Assembly: GCF_015354405.1 (NCBI RefSeq)
Contig: NZ_JADKYP010000012.1
Location: 62,001 to 126,000, forward strand
DNA length: 64,000 nucleotides
Source of the DNA: Nocardia sp. BSTN01
Lineage (GTDB): Bacteria > Actinomycetota > Actinomycetes > Mycobacteriales > Mycobacteriaceae
Direction: 5' to 3'
Numbering within the stretch: position 1 is the first letter of the stretch; each line of letters begins with the position of its first letter. The notes beneath the pieces are model-generated. The model ran no database searches. It worked only from the letters and a program-made list of their open reading frames with translations, and was not told the origin of the DNA. Made by a program: the position numbers and the translations under genes. This document shows positions 8,387-16,607 of the stretch, piece after piece.

Positions 8387-9004
8387 GTGCCAGACCCTCA
8401 CGACCCCCGGCCCTACCACCACGGAAACCTGCGGGGAGCGCTACTTGCCGCGGCCGAGCGTGCCCTGCGCGAGCGTGGGCAGGATCAGTTGTCGTTACGC
8501 GACCTGGCCAAGGAGATCGGCGTCAGCCACACCGCGCCACGCCGGCACTTCCCGAACCTGCAGGTCCTGCTCGATGAACTCGCCGAAGCGGGTTTCGCCA
8601 GGCTGGAGACGGCGTTGCGGGAGGCATTGACAAGCGCCGACGACGAATTCGGCGCCCGCGTGCGCGCAACCACGACGGCTTATACGCGTTTCGCGACCGA
8701 CAACGCCGCGCTCCTCGAGCTGATGTACACCAGCAAACACCGCCCCGACGCGGCTCGGATCGCCAAGGCCGCCGAAGGCCCATTCGGCCTGATGAACGAC
8801 CTCATCATCGAGGGGCAGCAACGAGGCAGGCTCCGAGGCGGAGATCCCGAGCGTATCGGCATCGTCCTGTTCGCGACCCTGCAGGGCATCGCGTCGATCA
8901 TCAACGGCAACATCGTCAAGCCGGCACTACTCGACGGGCTCGTGGAAACCGCGGTCGAACAATTTCTCCGCGGGGCGAGTCCTGCCGAAACCACCGCGCA
9001 GTGA
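8387..9004 (+). CDS. TetR-family transcriptional regulator
   Basis: A 205-residue regulator. The DNA-binding part reads YHHGNLRGALLAAAERALRE, then LSLRDLAKEIGVSHTAPRRH, a TetR helix-turn-helix ending in the usual HF. The C-terminal domain has the TetR_C WHG-like layout (TTAYTRFATDNAALLELMY). GTG 8387 is chosen because the frame upstream runs antisense through the SDR gene and lacks a domain. No strong ribosome site is visible. It most likely represses the divergent SDR gene and itself, with an unknown inducer. Confidence 0.85.
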   Translation: MPDPHDPRPYHHGNLRGALLAAAERALRERGQDQLSLRDLAKEIGVSHTAPRRHFPNLQVLLDELAEAGFARLETALREALTSADDEFGARVRATTTAYTRFATDNAALLELMYTSKHRPDAARIAKAAEGPFGLMNDLIIEGQQRGRLRGGDPERIGIVLFATLQGIASIINGNIVKPALLDGLVETAVEQFLRGASPAETTAQ

Positions 9005-9861
9005 GTATCCCCGGGAGCCTGTGAAGAACACCGGGCTATCTCTGGCTGGTGCCCATATGCCGCTCGTAGCGTCGCCGGCAGTCCTGGATCTCGTCTGGTG
9101 GACGACGTGGAGGCGGGCGAACGATTCTCGTCGTGATTCGCCGAGTGGAGTCAGGGATTCCGGGGCGGGAGTCAGGTTTCGGCGGTCAGGATTTCGTTGA
9201 GGAAGCGCTGTGCTCATGTCGTGGGCTGGTGATCGGTCGTCCGGCTGGTCGATATCTACTCCCCGGCATTCCCGATGCCCGTTTGCAGGCGTTGCACGCG
9301 GGGTTCTCGGTGCCCGGCGCAGGCGCGCTGCTGGGCGGTGAATTCGCCGCGACCCGTAGCGGTGGTCGCACCGACTCTCGCGGTACTACGACGAGACTCT
9401 CAGATGGCTCGAGCTGGAGCGACACCCAGCGTGCGGGTCGCCGACAGCGCGGCCGGCTGCTGTCGGATCCCGACTGCGCGCGGTGGTGCAGAACAGATCA
9501 GCGTCTGGCTGCGCCGCGAATATTCCGACCGCCGCTTGTGGCATGTGAGCCACGAGGCGATCGACAACGCCGAAAAGTCTAGTCTGTCAAGAACTTTGAC
9601 CAAACGACTGCGCATTGGCGGTTCGCTGGGGCGGCGCAGGCGCCGTGCTGATCGATGGGGGCGAGCAGTGACGATGCGGTGATGCGTGTGGTCATCGGGC
9701 CCCTCCCTGACTGATGAGCGCTGGTGTCTCCCCGACGTGGGCAATGGTCGGCGGATACGTGGCACCGGGTCCGAGGTTTGCTGCACCTGGGCTACCGCTA
9801 TGAAGTGGTACCGCGTTGGATATATCTGATGTGATAAGTCTTGCCGAGTAAGGGAGGCCCG
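9005..9861. other. Decayed region with a transposase relic, no intact gene
   Basis: The 857 bases between the TetR gene and the epoxide hydrolase hold open frames without intact domains. Part of it (about 9480-9655) encodes scraps of an IS30-type transposase. I see no terminal inverted repeats or target duplication. Confidence 0.6.
9480..9655 (+). pseudogene. IS30-family transposase fragment
   Basis: The translated segment EQISVWLRREYSDRRLWHVS followed by HEAID matches the IS30 transposase core, usually PEQIxxWLRxxYPDxxxxxVSHExIY. A few residues later, LSRTLTKRLR and a basic RRRRRADRWG stretch also fit that family, but the piece between them is shortened. The start, the catalytic acidic residues before this segment and the end are missing or scrambled. 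This is a dead remnant, marking past insertion in an accessory region. Confidence 0.65.
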
Positions 9862-10983
9862 GTGGCCGCGGAGCCGTTCGAAGTCAGCATCACCGAAGCC
9901 GAGATCGCGGATCTGCGTGAACGATTGCGACGGACACGGTGGCCCGAGCCCGAGCCGGTGGACGACTGGTCGCAGGGTTTGCCGCTGGCTTATGCGCGGG
10001 AACTGTGCCGCAGCTGGGCCGAGGACTACGACTTCGGGTTCGCCGAGCGGCTGAACGTCTTTCCGCAATATCGCGACACGATCGACGGGCTGGGCATCCA
10101 CTTCCTGCACGTCCGCTCGCCCGAGCCGGATGCGTTCCCGCTGGTGCTCACGCACGGGTGGCCGGGTTCGGTACTCGAGTTCCTGAAAGTCCTGGGGCCG
10201 CTGACCGACCCGCGAGCGCACGGTGGCGACCCGGCGGACGCGTTCCACGTCGTCGCGCCGTCGCTGCCCGGGTACGGCTGGAGTGACAAGCCGTCGACGA
10301 CGGGGTGGGGCGTCACTCGCATCGCGCGCGCCTGGGACACGGTGATGGTTTCGCTGGGTTACGAGCGGTACGGCGCGCAGGGTGGCGACTGGGGTTCGGC
10401 GGTGTCCGGCGCGCTGGGCGAGGTGGCGCCCGGGCGGGTCGCCGGCGTGCACCTGAACATGGGGTCCGTGGCGGCGGGCACGTTCGATGACCCGACGCCC
10501 GCGGAGCTGGCGAACCTCCAGGCCGCCAAGGAGTTCCAGCGCACCGGTAGGGGGTACTCGGCGATCCAGGCGACCCGGCCGCAGACGCTCGGCTACGGCC
10601 TCACCGACTCGCCGGCGGGCCAGGCCACGTGGATCGCCGAGAAGTTCTGGGCCTGGACGGACAACAACGGTCATCCCGAGGACGCGTTGTCGCGGCAGCA
10701 GATCCTCGATGAGATCTCCGTCTACTGGTTCACCGCGTCGGCCACGTCGTCGGCGCGCCTGTATTGGGAGAGCTTCGCCTCCTTCCGCGACAAGGTCACC
10801 GCGCCGTCCGGGTTGTCGATCTACCCGCGCGACATAACTCGCCCGTCGCGGCGCGAGGCCGAGCAGCGGTTCACCGACCTGCGCTGGTTCGAGGAACTGC
10901 CGCGAGGCGGCCACTTCGCCGCGCTGGAGCAGCCGGAGTCGCTGGTCGAGCAGGTGCGCGGGTTCTTCCGCCTCGTCCGCTGA
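9862..10983 (+). CDS. Epoxide hydrolase (EHN-type alpha/beta hydrolase)
   Basis: A 373-residue enzyme of the microsomal epoxide hydrolase type. The N-terminal EHN domain is visible (FEVSITEAEIADLRERLRRT, then WPEP). The alpha/beta-hydrolase core has the oxyanion motif HGWPGS, the Asp nucleophile in GGDWGSAVSG and the terminal catalytic His in GGHFAALEQPE. It should add water to an epoxide to give a diol; the natural substrate is unknown. GTG 9862 follows AAGGGAGG by 4 bases; an in-frame TTG at 9841 is a weaker start. GC content and codon use are clearly higher than in the decayed DNA just upstream. Confidence 0.9.
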   Translation: MAAEPFEVSITEAEIADLRERLRRTRWPEPEPVDDWSQGLPLAYARELCRSWAEDYDFGFAERLNVFPQYRDTIDGLGIHFLHVRSPEPDAFPLVLTHGWPGSVLEFLKVLGPLTDPRAHGGDPADAFHVVAPSLPGYGWSDKPSTTGWGVTRIARAWDTVMVSLGYERYGAQGGDWGSAVSGALGEVAPGRVAGVHLNMGSVAAGTFDDPTPAELANLQAAKEFQRTGRGYSAIQATRPQTLGYGLTDSPAGQATWIAEKFWAWTDNNGHPEDALSRQQILDEISVYWFTASATSSARLYWESFASFRDKVTAPSGLSIYPRDITRPSRREAEQRFTDLRWFEELPRGGHFAALEQPESLVEQVRGFFRLVR

Positions 10984-11230
10984 CGGTCCGTCCCCCCTCG
11001 CCACCGCCGGCCCAGCCCGCCAGCATCTCAGCAGTGCCCCTCGATGCGGCGTTTGCCGAAGGAACGCTGGATCGGTCGGTTCGACTTGCTAGGCATATCC
11101 GCCTGATCGGACCTGTTGATCGTCTTCAACCGCGATCGCACGAACCGCTCTGAGTCGTCTGCGAATGGCCGGTACCCCTACCGGCCATGTGGTGAACGGG
11201 ACATTCCGAGCAGCGGCGAGCCTGCGCGGC

Positions 11231-12007
11231 TTACGGGCATTTCAGGATCTGGCATGCCTGGATGAAGTGATCACGCCGGACGTCTCTCCCATGGGAACCG
11301 CCGTTGATGATCTGCGAGACGGGATCGATACTCGCGGGGTCCTGGGGGTGCGCGTTGTCGGCGACGGCGTTGAGATTGTGGGTGTTCCAGTACCACGCGG
11401 CCGTGGCGAACGCGTACTTCGGATCCGCCACCAGCTCGGGGTGATTGACGAAGTCGACACCGAGCGCCTGGCTTGCGCGTTCATAGTTGTTTCGTCCGGT
11501 GAGTTGGAGGCCACCGCGCCCCTTGTACTTGGGGCCGTCGCCGGGTTGGGTGTTGCCGAGATCTGCCCGTCCGTTGTAGTCGCTGCCGTCGCTGTACTCG
11601 GTCAACGTCGCGAAACCGGCGGTCTCCTGTCCGACCTGCGCGAGGAAAGCGGCGGCACGCTGCGGTGTGTCGATACCGGCCGACTGCATCGCGCTGTTGA
11701 TCTGCGGTAGCCAGTTGGTGACATTCGCCTGATCGGCGCCGGGCAGCGCCGCCGGGGCCGCGATGGGCTGAGGAGCCGGGGGCGCGACGGGCTGAGGGGC
11801 CGGGGCGGGTGCCTGACCTGCTCCGGGCGCGCCGGTCGCGGTGATGGTAGTCGCGAGCGCCTTCATATCGATCGCCTGTGGGGGAGACGACTGGCCACCG
11901 CCGGCCGTGGCGATGATGGTCGCTGCCGCGGTGGCGGCCAGCGACACGGCACCGGCGGTGCGGACGATCGAGGTCATTGATCTGCGACGTGTGGATGTTG
12001 CGGACAT
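11231..12007 (-). CDS. Secreted glycoside hydrolase family 19 (chitinase/endolysin-like)
   Basis: A 258-residue exported protein. It starts with a basic signal region (MSATSTRRRSMTSIVRTAG) and a hydrophobic Ala-rich core, then a Pro/Ala linker with repeated APQPVAPPAPQPIA-type units. The catalytic domain begins near residue 95: RAAAFLAQVGQETAGF contains the putative catalytic Glu, and KYKGRGGLQLTGRNNYERAS is the GH19 substrate-cleft signature. GH19 proteins with this short layout cut chitin or peptidoglycan. ATG 12007 has AGGA 9 bases upstream. Cell-wall lysis or chitin use are both possible roles. Confidence 0.85.
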   Translation of the reverse strand: MSATSTRRRSMTSIVRTAGAVSLAATAAATIIATAGGGQSSPPQAIDMKALATTITATGAPGAGQAPAPAPQPVAPPAPQPIAAPAALPGADQANVTNWLPQINSAMQSAGIDTPQRAAAFLAQVGQETAGFATLTEYSDGSDYNGRADLGNTQPGDGPKYKGRGGLQLTGRNNYERASQALGVDFVNHPELVADPKYAFATAAWYWNTHNLNAVADNAHPQDPASIDPVSQIINGGSHGRDVRRDHFIQACQILKCP

Positions 12008-12869
12008 GCGATCTGATTCCTGTTCTCGACTGTTCGGGCACACAGCGGGCAGCGAGCAGCCGGGCGGGATCGAATGAACTCGCCTCTGCACGGAGTGCTG
12101 TGGGGGATGACCTGACCCGGAATGGCGAACTGTCGCGATGCTGCGGGCGCTGCCCTGTGCCGCGCCTCGACCGGAGTCGGGCGCGCGTCCTACCGCGATC
12201 AGTCCGCCGACCGGTTTGTCACGCCGAAGGCGCGGCCGAATTTGGCGACGGTTTCAATTGGGAGACGCGAATTACGATTCGCAAGCACATTCGGACCAGG
12301 TTGCCGAACATATCTCTATACGATAACGCTCCGGCATCACCGCGGCAACGACGGCACGCTGGAAGCGGGGCCGCACCGGGGTGGGCTACCCCTTTTTCAT
12401 GCGCCTGACCAGCAAATATTCCCTAAACTATGGCGCCGCTCACAGTTTGTGATTCTGTATTCCAGATCACGTTAGTATCAAGAAGGCCGTTACGTGTTCG
12501 AGTCTCGCCCCGCCGGGCGGGGCTGTATTTCGCCGGCCTGGTCGACTGTGTCTGCAGGCTAATCGCGACCGGAACTCGTGCCCTCGGATTCATCGCCGGC
12601 GCCGACGTCTACCTCTACGCGGCGACATCGATGATGGCCGGTGTCGGCATCATCGCATCGGCACAGTCGCTGTTGTCGCACCCGATGGACGCTCGCCGCC
12701 GCGGCGGTTGCGGCCGTCGGGGGCGGCAGCAGCCGGCTGCGCGAACGCGGTCTCAGGAAACAAGCGGCCGCAGCTGTCGGTGGGTGGGCCGCAGTCGACA
12801 ACGCGTTGGCCCCGCATACCGTCCTGCGTGGTTATAGCCGGTGTGGGCCCGAGCTGATGCACTACGCGA
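12008..12869. other. Intergenic region, no intact gene seen
   Basis: Promoter DNA of the GH19 gene should lie at the left. An AT-rich block at about 12405-12480 is followed by a short tRNA 3'-end-like string (TTCGAGTCTCGCCCCGCC, 12497-12514) and a hairpin. The open frames to 12870 show no protein family. Confidence 0.5.
12507..12523 (+). terminator. GC-rich hairpin GCCCCGCC-G-GGCGGGGC
   Basis: Perfect 8-bp palindromic arms around one base, followed by TGTATTT. It resembles an intrinsic terminator for rightward transcription. The effective loop would need to open two or more of the inner pairs. No intact gene lies directly upstream on this strand. Confidence 0.4.
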
Positions 12870-13283
12870 TTGGTCCGGAGAACGTGGCGCCGCACCGGCT
12901 CGGGCGATCACGAGGCCGCCGTGGCGATGGCGGCGCCGGACCTGCGCTTCCGCTTCCTCGGCGATACCCCGCTCGGTGCCGACCTGCGCGGACCGGAGGC
13001 GTTTCGCGATTGGTTCGCTCGCTTCGATCGACTGCTGCCGGGACTGCGCCTGGAATTGGTGGATGTGGTCTCCAGCGGCCCGCCTTGGAGAACGAAGGTC
13101 GCGGTCCAGCTGCGGGTGAGTGGGACCCTGGCCGATGGCAGCGGTTACCGCAACACCGCGATGCAGTGGCTCACGCTGCGCTGGGGCAGGCTGGTGGAGG
13201 ATCTGGTTCTGGAGGACACCCTGACCCTGCATCGCGCCCTCGCCCGGCAGCAGGCGGACGGGGCGATCGCCCGATCGCTATAA
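12870..13283 (+). CDS. NTF2-like / SnoaL-type nuclear transport factor 2 family protein
   Basis: A 137-residue single-domain protein. The sequence from residue 20 fits the SnoaL/NTF2 cone fold: APDLRFRFLGDTPLGADLRG, then AFRDWFARF, a central strand with SGTLADGSGYRNTAMQW, and the closing LRWGRLVEDLVLEDT. Such domains serve as isomerases, cyclases or ligand binders; no specific role can be read. The only in-frame start after the upstream stop at 12855 that gives the full domain is TTG 12870, and no ribosome site is evident. A lost true start through decay upstream is possible. Confidence 0.6.
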   Translation: MVRRTWRRTGSGDHEAAVAMAAPDLRFRFLGDTPLGADLRGPEAFRDWFARFDRLLPGLRLELVDVVSSGPPWRTKVAVQLRVSGTLADGSGYRNTAMQWLTLRWGRLVEDLVLEDTLTLHRALARQQADGAIARSL

Positions 13284-13487
13284 GGTCAGCACCACGCGAT
13301 AGACGATCTCCATGCCGCCACGGGCCAACGGGCGCGAACTCTCGAATTCGAGATCCGTCCGCGCATCCAGCGAATCCGTCAGGCGCACACCGCCGCCGAC
13401 GAAGAACGGCAGAACCACGGGCTCGAGTTTGTCGAGAACTCCGAGCGCGCGGTAAGTCTCGATCGTGGCCGGCCCGCGGTGAACAGC
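13278..13487 (-). pseudogene. C-terminal fragment of a DHFR/RibD-like reductase
   Basis: The translation reads HRGPATIETYRALGVLDKLE, then PFFVGGGVRLTDSLDARTD and GGMEIVYRVVLTL. This is the C-terminal third of the bacterial dihydrofolate reductase-like (RibD C-terminal domain) family, where GGG..TI and LPxxVGGGxRL form the cofactor-side strands. The N-terminal two thirds, with the start and first nucleotide-binding strands, are absent. Sequence before it at 13488-13535 shows no family features. Its stop codon overlaps the end of the facing NTF2-like gene by 6 bases. Most likely a deletion remnant. Confidence 0.7.
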
Positions 13488-13668
13488 ACCGACCGTGAGA
13501 GCCAGGATTACCCCGAACCCCGAATTTCGTTGCACCCCCGCGCTTTTCGCGAGATTGGCCTGGCCTGGCCTGCGGGCCGGCCGCCGGCGGTCCGCGCGTT
13601 CGGTGACTATGCCGAGAGGGGGGCCGTGGGTGCCTGGTCGGTGCGGGCAGGCCGCGGCCGGATCGTCC

Positions 13669-14691
13669 TCACCGCGTGGCGGGCTTCGGGCCCGGTTGCG
13701 GGCCGGTGTTCAGCTGTTCGGGTAACACGGTGAAGTGGCGGACGAAACCGGACAGCACGGGCAGGTCCTTCGGTGCGGTCCACTCGCCGAGCAGGTCGCC
13801 GGTGACGGTGTCGCTGTAGAGATAGTGACCGTGGGTGGGTTCGTCGAGGTCGTAGGCGTCCAGGTAGATCCGCCATCGGCCGTCGGGGAGCGGGATCACG
13901 CACTGTCCCTCGCGCGGTTGTCCCGGGCCCGGTCCGCCCCAGCGCGCCCAGTTCCCGGTTCGCGCGAACGTGTACGGGCCGACCAGGCGGTCGGCCACCG
14001 CGACCTCGACGTTCTTGGTCGATTCGTTCTTGACGAACGCGTAGTAGCGTCCCTGCGACAACGTGACCGTAGTGTCGATGTAGCCGAGGTCGCCCGGTGC
14101 GGGAACGACGCCTGCCAGCGGTATGGGCGTGGTCCAATGCAGCCGGCTCAGCGATGAGGTGGTCGCGGTCATGACGCAGGGCCGGAAGACCGTGCCGTCG
14201 TTGATGTTCACCAGGACGCTGACCGTGCCGTCACGGTCGACGAACCATTCCGGCGCCCAGGTATGGGTGACACCGTCGAACGGAATCGTGTACTCGTACA
14301 GGAACTCCCAGTGGATCCGGTCGCGGCTGCGAGCGAACCCGATGGTGTCGCCGTCCCATGCGGTCGTGTACGTCACGTAGTACGCGCCGTCGATGTGACG
14401 AAAGATGCTGGGGTCGCGGCACAGGCCCTTCTTGGTCGTGGCCGCAGCCGGCGGGGTGTCGCCGGGGTCGGCGTCCGGTGGACGGTAGGCGTCGGCCTGA
14501 ACGAGCCGGAAATTCGTTGCGTCGGTGGATTCGTAGACCCACATATCGGTCTGGCTGGCGTTGGTGAACGCCGTCATCGTGTATCGGATCGGCGGGGCAG
14601 CGGCCACTGCGCGTCGGGATGCCACACCGCTCAACGGTACGCTCGCTGCCAGGGCCAGCATCGCTCTGCGCGACAGCCCGATCGACGTCAT
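13669..14691 (-). CDS. Secreted glycoside hydrolase family 43-like protein
   Basis: A 340-residue exported protein. The N-terminus has a twin-arginine-like signal (GLSRRAMLALAASVPLSG). The mature part resembles five-bladed beta-propeller GH43/GH32-type enzymes: CRDPSIFRHIDGAYYVTYTT holds the first-blade Asp, RDRIHWEFLYEY is a blade motif, and APEWFVDRDGTVSVLVNI and LDAYDLDEPTHGHYLY follow. Likely a glycosidase on arabinan- or xylan-type sugars, but the substrate is uncertain. ATG 14691 starts the signal peptide; sequence upstream in frame is a different, decayed gene read antisense. No operon partner is evident. Confidence 0.8.
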   Translation of the reverse strand: MTSIGLSRRAMLALAASVPLSGVASRRAVAAAPPIRYTMTAFTNASQTDMWVYESTDATNFRLVQADAYRPPDADPGDTPPAAATTKKGLCRDPSIFRHIDGAYYVTYTTAWDGDTIGFARSRDRIHWEFLYEYTIPFDGVTHTWAPEWFVDRDGTVSVLVNINDGTVFRPCVMTATTSSLSRLHWTTPIPLAGVVPAPGDLGYIDTTVTLSQGRYYAFVKNESTKNVEVAVADRLVGPYTFARTGNWARWGGPGPGQPREGQCVIPLPDGRWRIYLDAYDLDEPTHGHYLYSDTVTGDLLGEWTAPKDLPVLSGFVRHFTVLPEQLNTGPQPGPKPATR

Positions 14692-14807
14692 ATGCGGATT
14701 ATCCAGCCCGTGAACGCTGAATGATTGCTGACACACCGCGCGTGGTGAGTAGGTCGATATGCTGCTGTTGTGGTGGCAGCACAGGCGCCCACACCGGCCG
14801 TCCCGGG

Positions 14808-14979
14808 CGGCCGCCGGATTCTGCTGCGTGGGCCGTGGAGATGACGTGGCATGTGCGCCCTCAACGGCCGAGAGGCTACCGCGTCGTTTCCCGAGCTGAC
14901 CGCCGCGCTGGCCGATACCGCCGCCGATCGCCGGTTCGTCATCGACGGAGAGGTTATCGCCCCGGAGATGCCGACCGGG
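14808..14979 (+). pseudogene. ATP-dependent DNA ligase fragment (LigD/LigC-like), frameshifted
   Basis: Two pieces in different frames match the adenylation domain of actinobacterial ATP-dependent DNA ligases. First is PDSAAWAVEMTW (about 14808-14848), like the PxxxxWAxExKWDG lysine-motif region, but with the catalytic Lys-Trp-Asp changed. Then, after a shift, CALNGREATASFPELTAALA and ADRRFVIDGEVIAPE (14854-14964) correspond to the SRNGxxxTxxFPEL and VLDGEIVA segments. Everything downstream is lost. The piece is nonfunctional and lies in the gap between the GH43-like and nucleotidyltransferase genes. Confidence 0.6.
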
Positions 14980-15225
14980 ATCCTTATCTTGAGTTGTCAA
15001 GTGTCGTGCCCGGTAGGTGGCTGAAGCTTGAGCGAGGCATGTGAGGCATATTCGCGTGCTCAGCGAACCTCGGCATACGGTCGATTTGTAGGGCCGCTCG
15101 CACGGCAGCGACCGTTAAGGCGGCGGGGTACGGTCGACCCATGATGTGACGACGAATTGCCCACTCTGGCACCGCTTGAGCCGACGCTGCGGTGCCGTTC
15201 CGTCGACCGTCCGCCATGGAGATTC

Positions 15226-15975
15226 ATGACCGACGAACAATTCTGCGATCTTGTCGCTACACGTTTGGCTGCCCTGCACGCGGTGCAAGCAGTCACACTC
15301 GGCGGCTCTCGCGCCACCGGCACCCACACCCCGAAAAGCGACTGGGATTTCGCTATCTACTATCGCGGCCATTTCTCACCTGGCCGTTTGCGTGAGATCG
15401 GTTGGCCAGGAACGGTTTCCGAGGTCGGAGAATGGGGCGGCGGTGTGTTCAACGGCGGTGCTTGGCTCACCATCGACGGCCGAGCCGCCGACATCCACTA
15501 CCGCGACCTCGACGTCGTCGAACACGAAATCGTCGAATCACGCCAAGGCCGGTTCCATTGGGAGCCACTGATGTTCCACCTGGCAGGGATCCCCAGCTAC
15601 CTATTGGTCGCAGAATTGGCCCTCAATCGCGTTCTGCGCGGACAGCTGCCCCGACCGCAGTATCCGCAGGCTCTTCGCACAGCCGCCCCACCGATCTGGC
15701 GCGACAAGGCGGAACAGACACTGCGGTACGCCCGCAAAACCTACCCCGCACGGAGCCAGATCACCGAAGTCGCGGGTGCGCTCGCCACCGCGGCCATGCA
15801 GACCGCGCACGCCGTGCTGGCCGCGCGCGGCGAATGGGTCACCAACGAGAAGCGGCTCCTGCATCGAGCGGGACTACGTGAGTTCGACGAGATCATCGCC
15901 GGACTTCGCCCGGAACCGGCGACTCTGGACCGGGCCCTCGCCTACGCGCAAAACCTGCTGCTCTCGTCTGAATAG
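15226..15975 (+). CDS. Nucleotidyltransferase-domain protein
   Basis: A 249-residue protein with the minimal nucleotidyltransferase signature GGSRATGTHTPKSDWDFAIY at residues about 26-45: GS, then D-x-D metal ligands. A further acidic strand DIHYRDLDVVEHEI could give the third carboxylate. The C-terminal half is helical, as in aminoglycoside and lincosamide nucleotidyltransferase-like families. It probably moves a nucleotide to a small molecule or protein; a drug-modifying role is possible but unproven. ATG 15226 has GGAG 5 bases upstream. It stands alone between relic DNA and the VOC/TetR pair. Confidence 0.8.
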   Translation: MTDEQFCDLVATRLAALHAVQAVTLGGSRATGTHTPKSDWDFAIYYRGHFSPGRLREIGWPGTVSEVGEWGGGVFNGGAWLTIDGRAADIHYRDLDVVEHEIVESRQGRFHWEPLMFHLAGIPSYLLVAELALNRVLRGQLPRPQYPQALRTAAPPIWRDKAEQTLRYARKTYPARSQITEVAGALATAAMQTAHAVLAARGEWVTNEKRLLHRAGLREFDEIIAGLRPEPATLDRALAYAQNLLLSSE

Positions 15976-16197
15976 CGCAGATTCAACACACGGCGAGTCT
16001 TCGAGCTCGAGGGGAACGTGAGCCCGGCCCGCAGCGAGAACGTCAACTTTTTCGCGCGATCGAGGTCGACATCGACGCCGAACTCGCGTCAGTTGGGCCC
16101 CACTAGATTCCGGCCGCTGCACGGCCGCGACACTCTGTTCTGACCGTAGTGTTGCGAGGACGTATCCCCGGCTCGTGACAGAGAACGCGCAGGACCG

Positions 16198-16548
16198 CTA
16201 CTGGCTCGCAGCCTGCCACAGCGCCAACGTCGCACCACCGGGCTCGTCGATCACCACCACCGACCCCGGCGGCAGGTCGATGCGGGGCTTGACGATTCGT
16301 GCGCCGAGCGCGAGAGCCTGCTCGGCTGCAGCATCCACATCGGCGACCGGCACGTACGGAATCCATTGCGGGCGACGTGAGTCGTCGGCCGCGAGTGGGG
16401 TGAATCCACCCCAGAGGCCGTCGCTCATGCCGAACATCGGGCCTGCGGGCGATTCGGTGATCGGCCACCCGAACAGCTCGGAGTAGAAGCGACGCGACGC
16501 GTCGAGGTCGGTGGTCCGGACATCATGGAAAACGAAAACTTGGGACAT
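16198..16548 (-). CDS. VOC-family (glyoxalase/bleomycin-resistance-like) protein
   Basis: A 116-residue single vicinal-oxygen-chelate domain protein. It starts QVFVFHDVRTTDLDASRRFY, followed by SELFGWPI, the classic betaalphabetabetabeta opening, and ends GSVVVIDEPGGATLALWQA. Two such units normally make a metal site. The substrate is unknown; close relatives are annotated as glyoxalase-like or hydroxylase-like. ATG 16548 lies inside a palindrome (TTGGGAC-ATGC-GTCCTAA), so a bound regulator would cover the start codon itself. Divergent from a TetR gene, which probably represses it. Confidence 0.85.
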   Translation of the reverse strand: MSQVFVFHDVRTTDLDASRRFYSELFGWPITESPAGPMFGMSDGLWGGFTPLAADDSRRPQWIPYVPVADVDAAAEQALALGARIVKPRIDLPPGSVVVIDEPGGATLALWQAASQ

Positions 16549-16583
16549 GCGTCCTAACTTTAGGTCGAGTGTCCCAACTTTGG
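16540..16583. promoter_or_regulatory. VOC/TetR operator region with three palindromes
   Basis: Three related inverted repeats are packed in 44 bases: TTGGGAC-ATGC-GTCCTAA (16540-16557, one mismatch), CCTAA-CT-TTAGG (16553-16564) and CCAA-CT-TTGG (16574-16583). The last two are centred 20 bases apart, about two helical turns. They lie between the divergent start codons at 16548 and 16608. Confidence 0.7.
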
Positions 16584-16594
16584 CAACGGGTGGG

Positions 16595-16600
16595 TAGATT
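16595..16600 (+). promoter_or_regulatory. Probable -10 box TAGATT of a leaderless TetR transcript
   Basis: TAGATT ends 7 bases before the GTG at 16608, with no ribosome site between. The spacing fits transcription starting at or next to the start codon. Confidence 0.5.
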
Positions 16601-16607
16601 GGGGCTC

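Noticed and set aside
9133-9582. A 149-codon plus frame as an intact gene
   Set aside because: It lacks a ribosome site, has basic low-complexity content and overlaps the transposase scrap in another frame.
12492-12514. tRNA 3'-end-like string TTCGAGTCTCGCCCCGCC, possible attachment site
   Set aside because: Only three of five T-stem pairs form, and no D-arm, anticodon arm or 5' acceptor strand is visible upstream. No second copy was noticed in the window.
13669-15000. Longer GH43-like protein starting near 15000
   Set aside because: The upstream 103 codons are antisense to the ligase scrap and have no signal peptide; the twin-arginine-like signal begins at ATG 14691.
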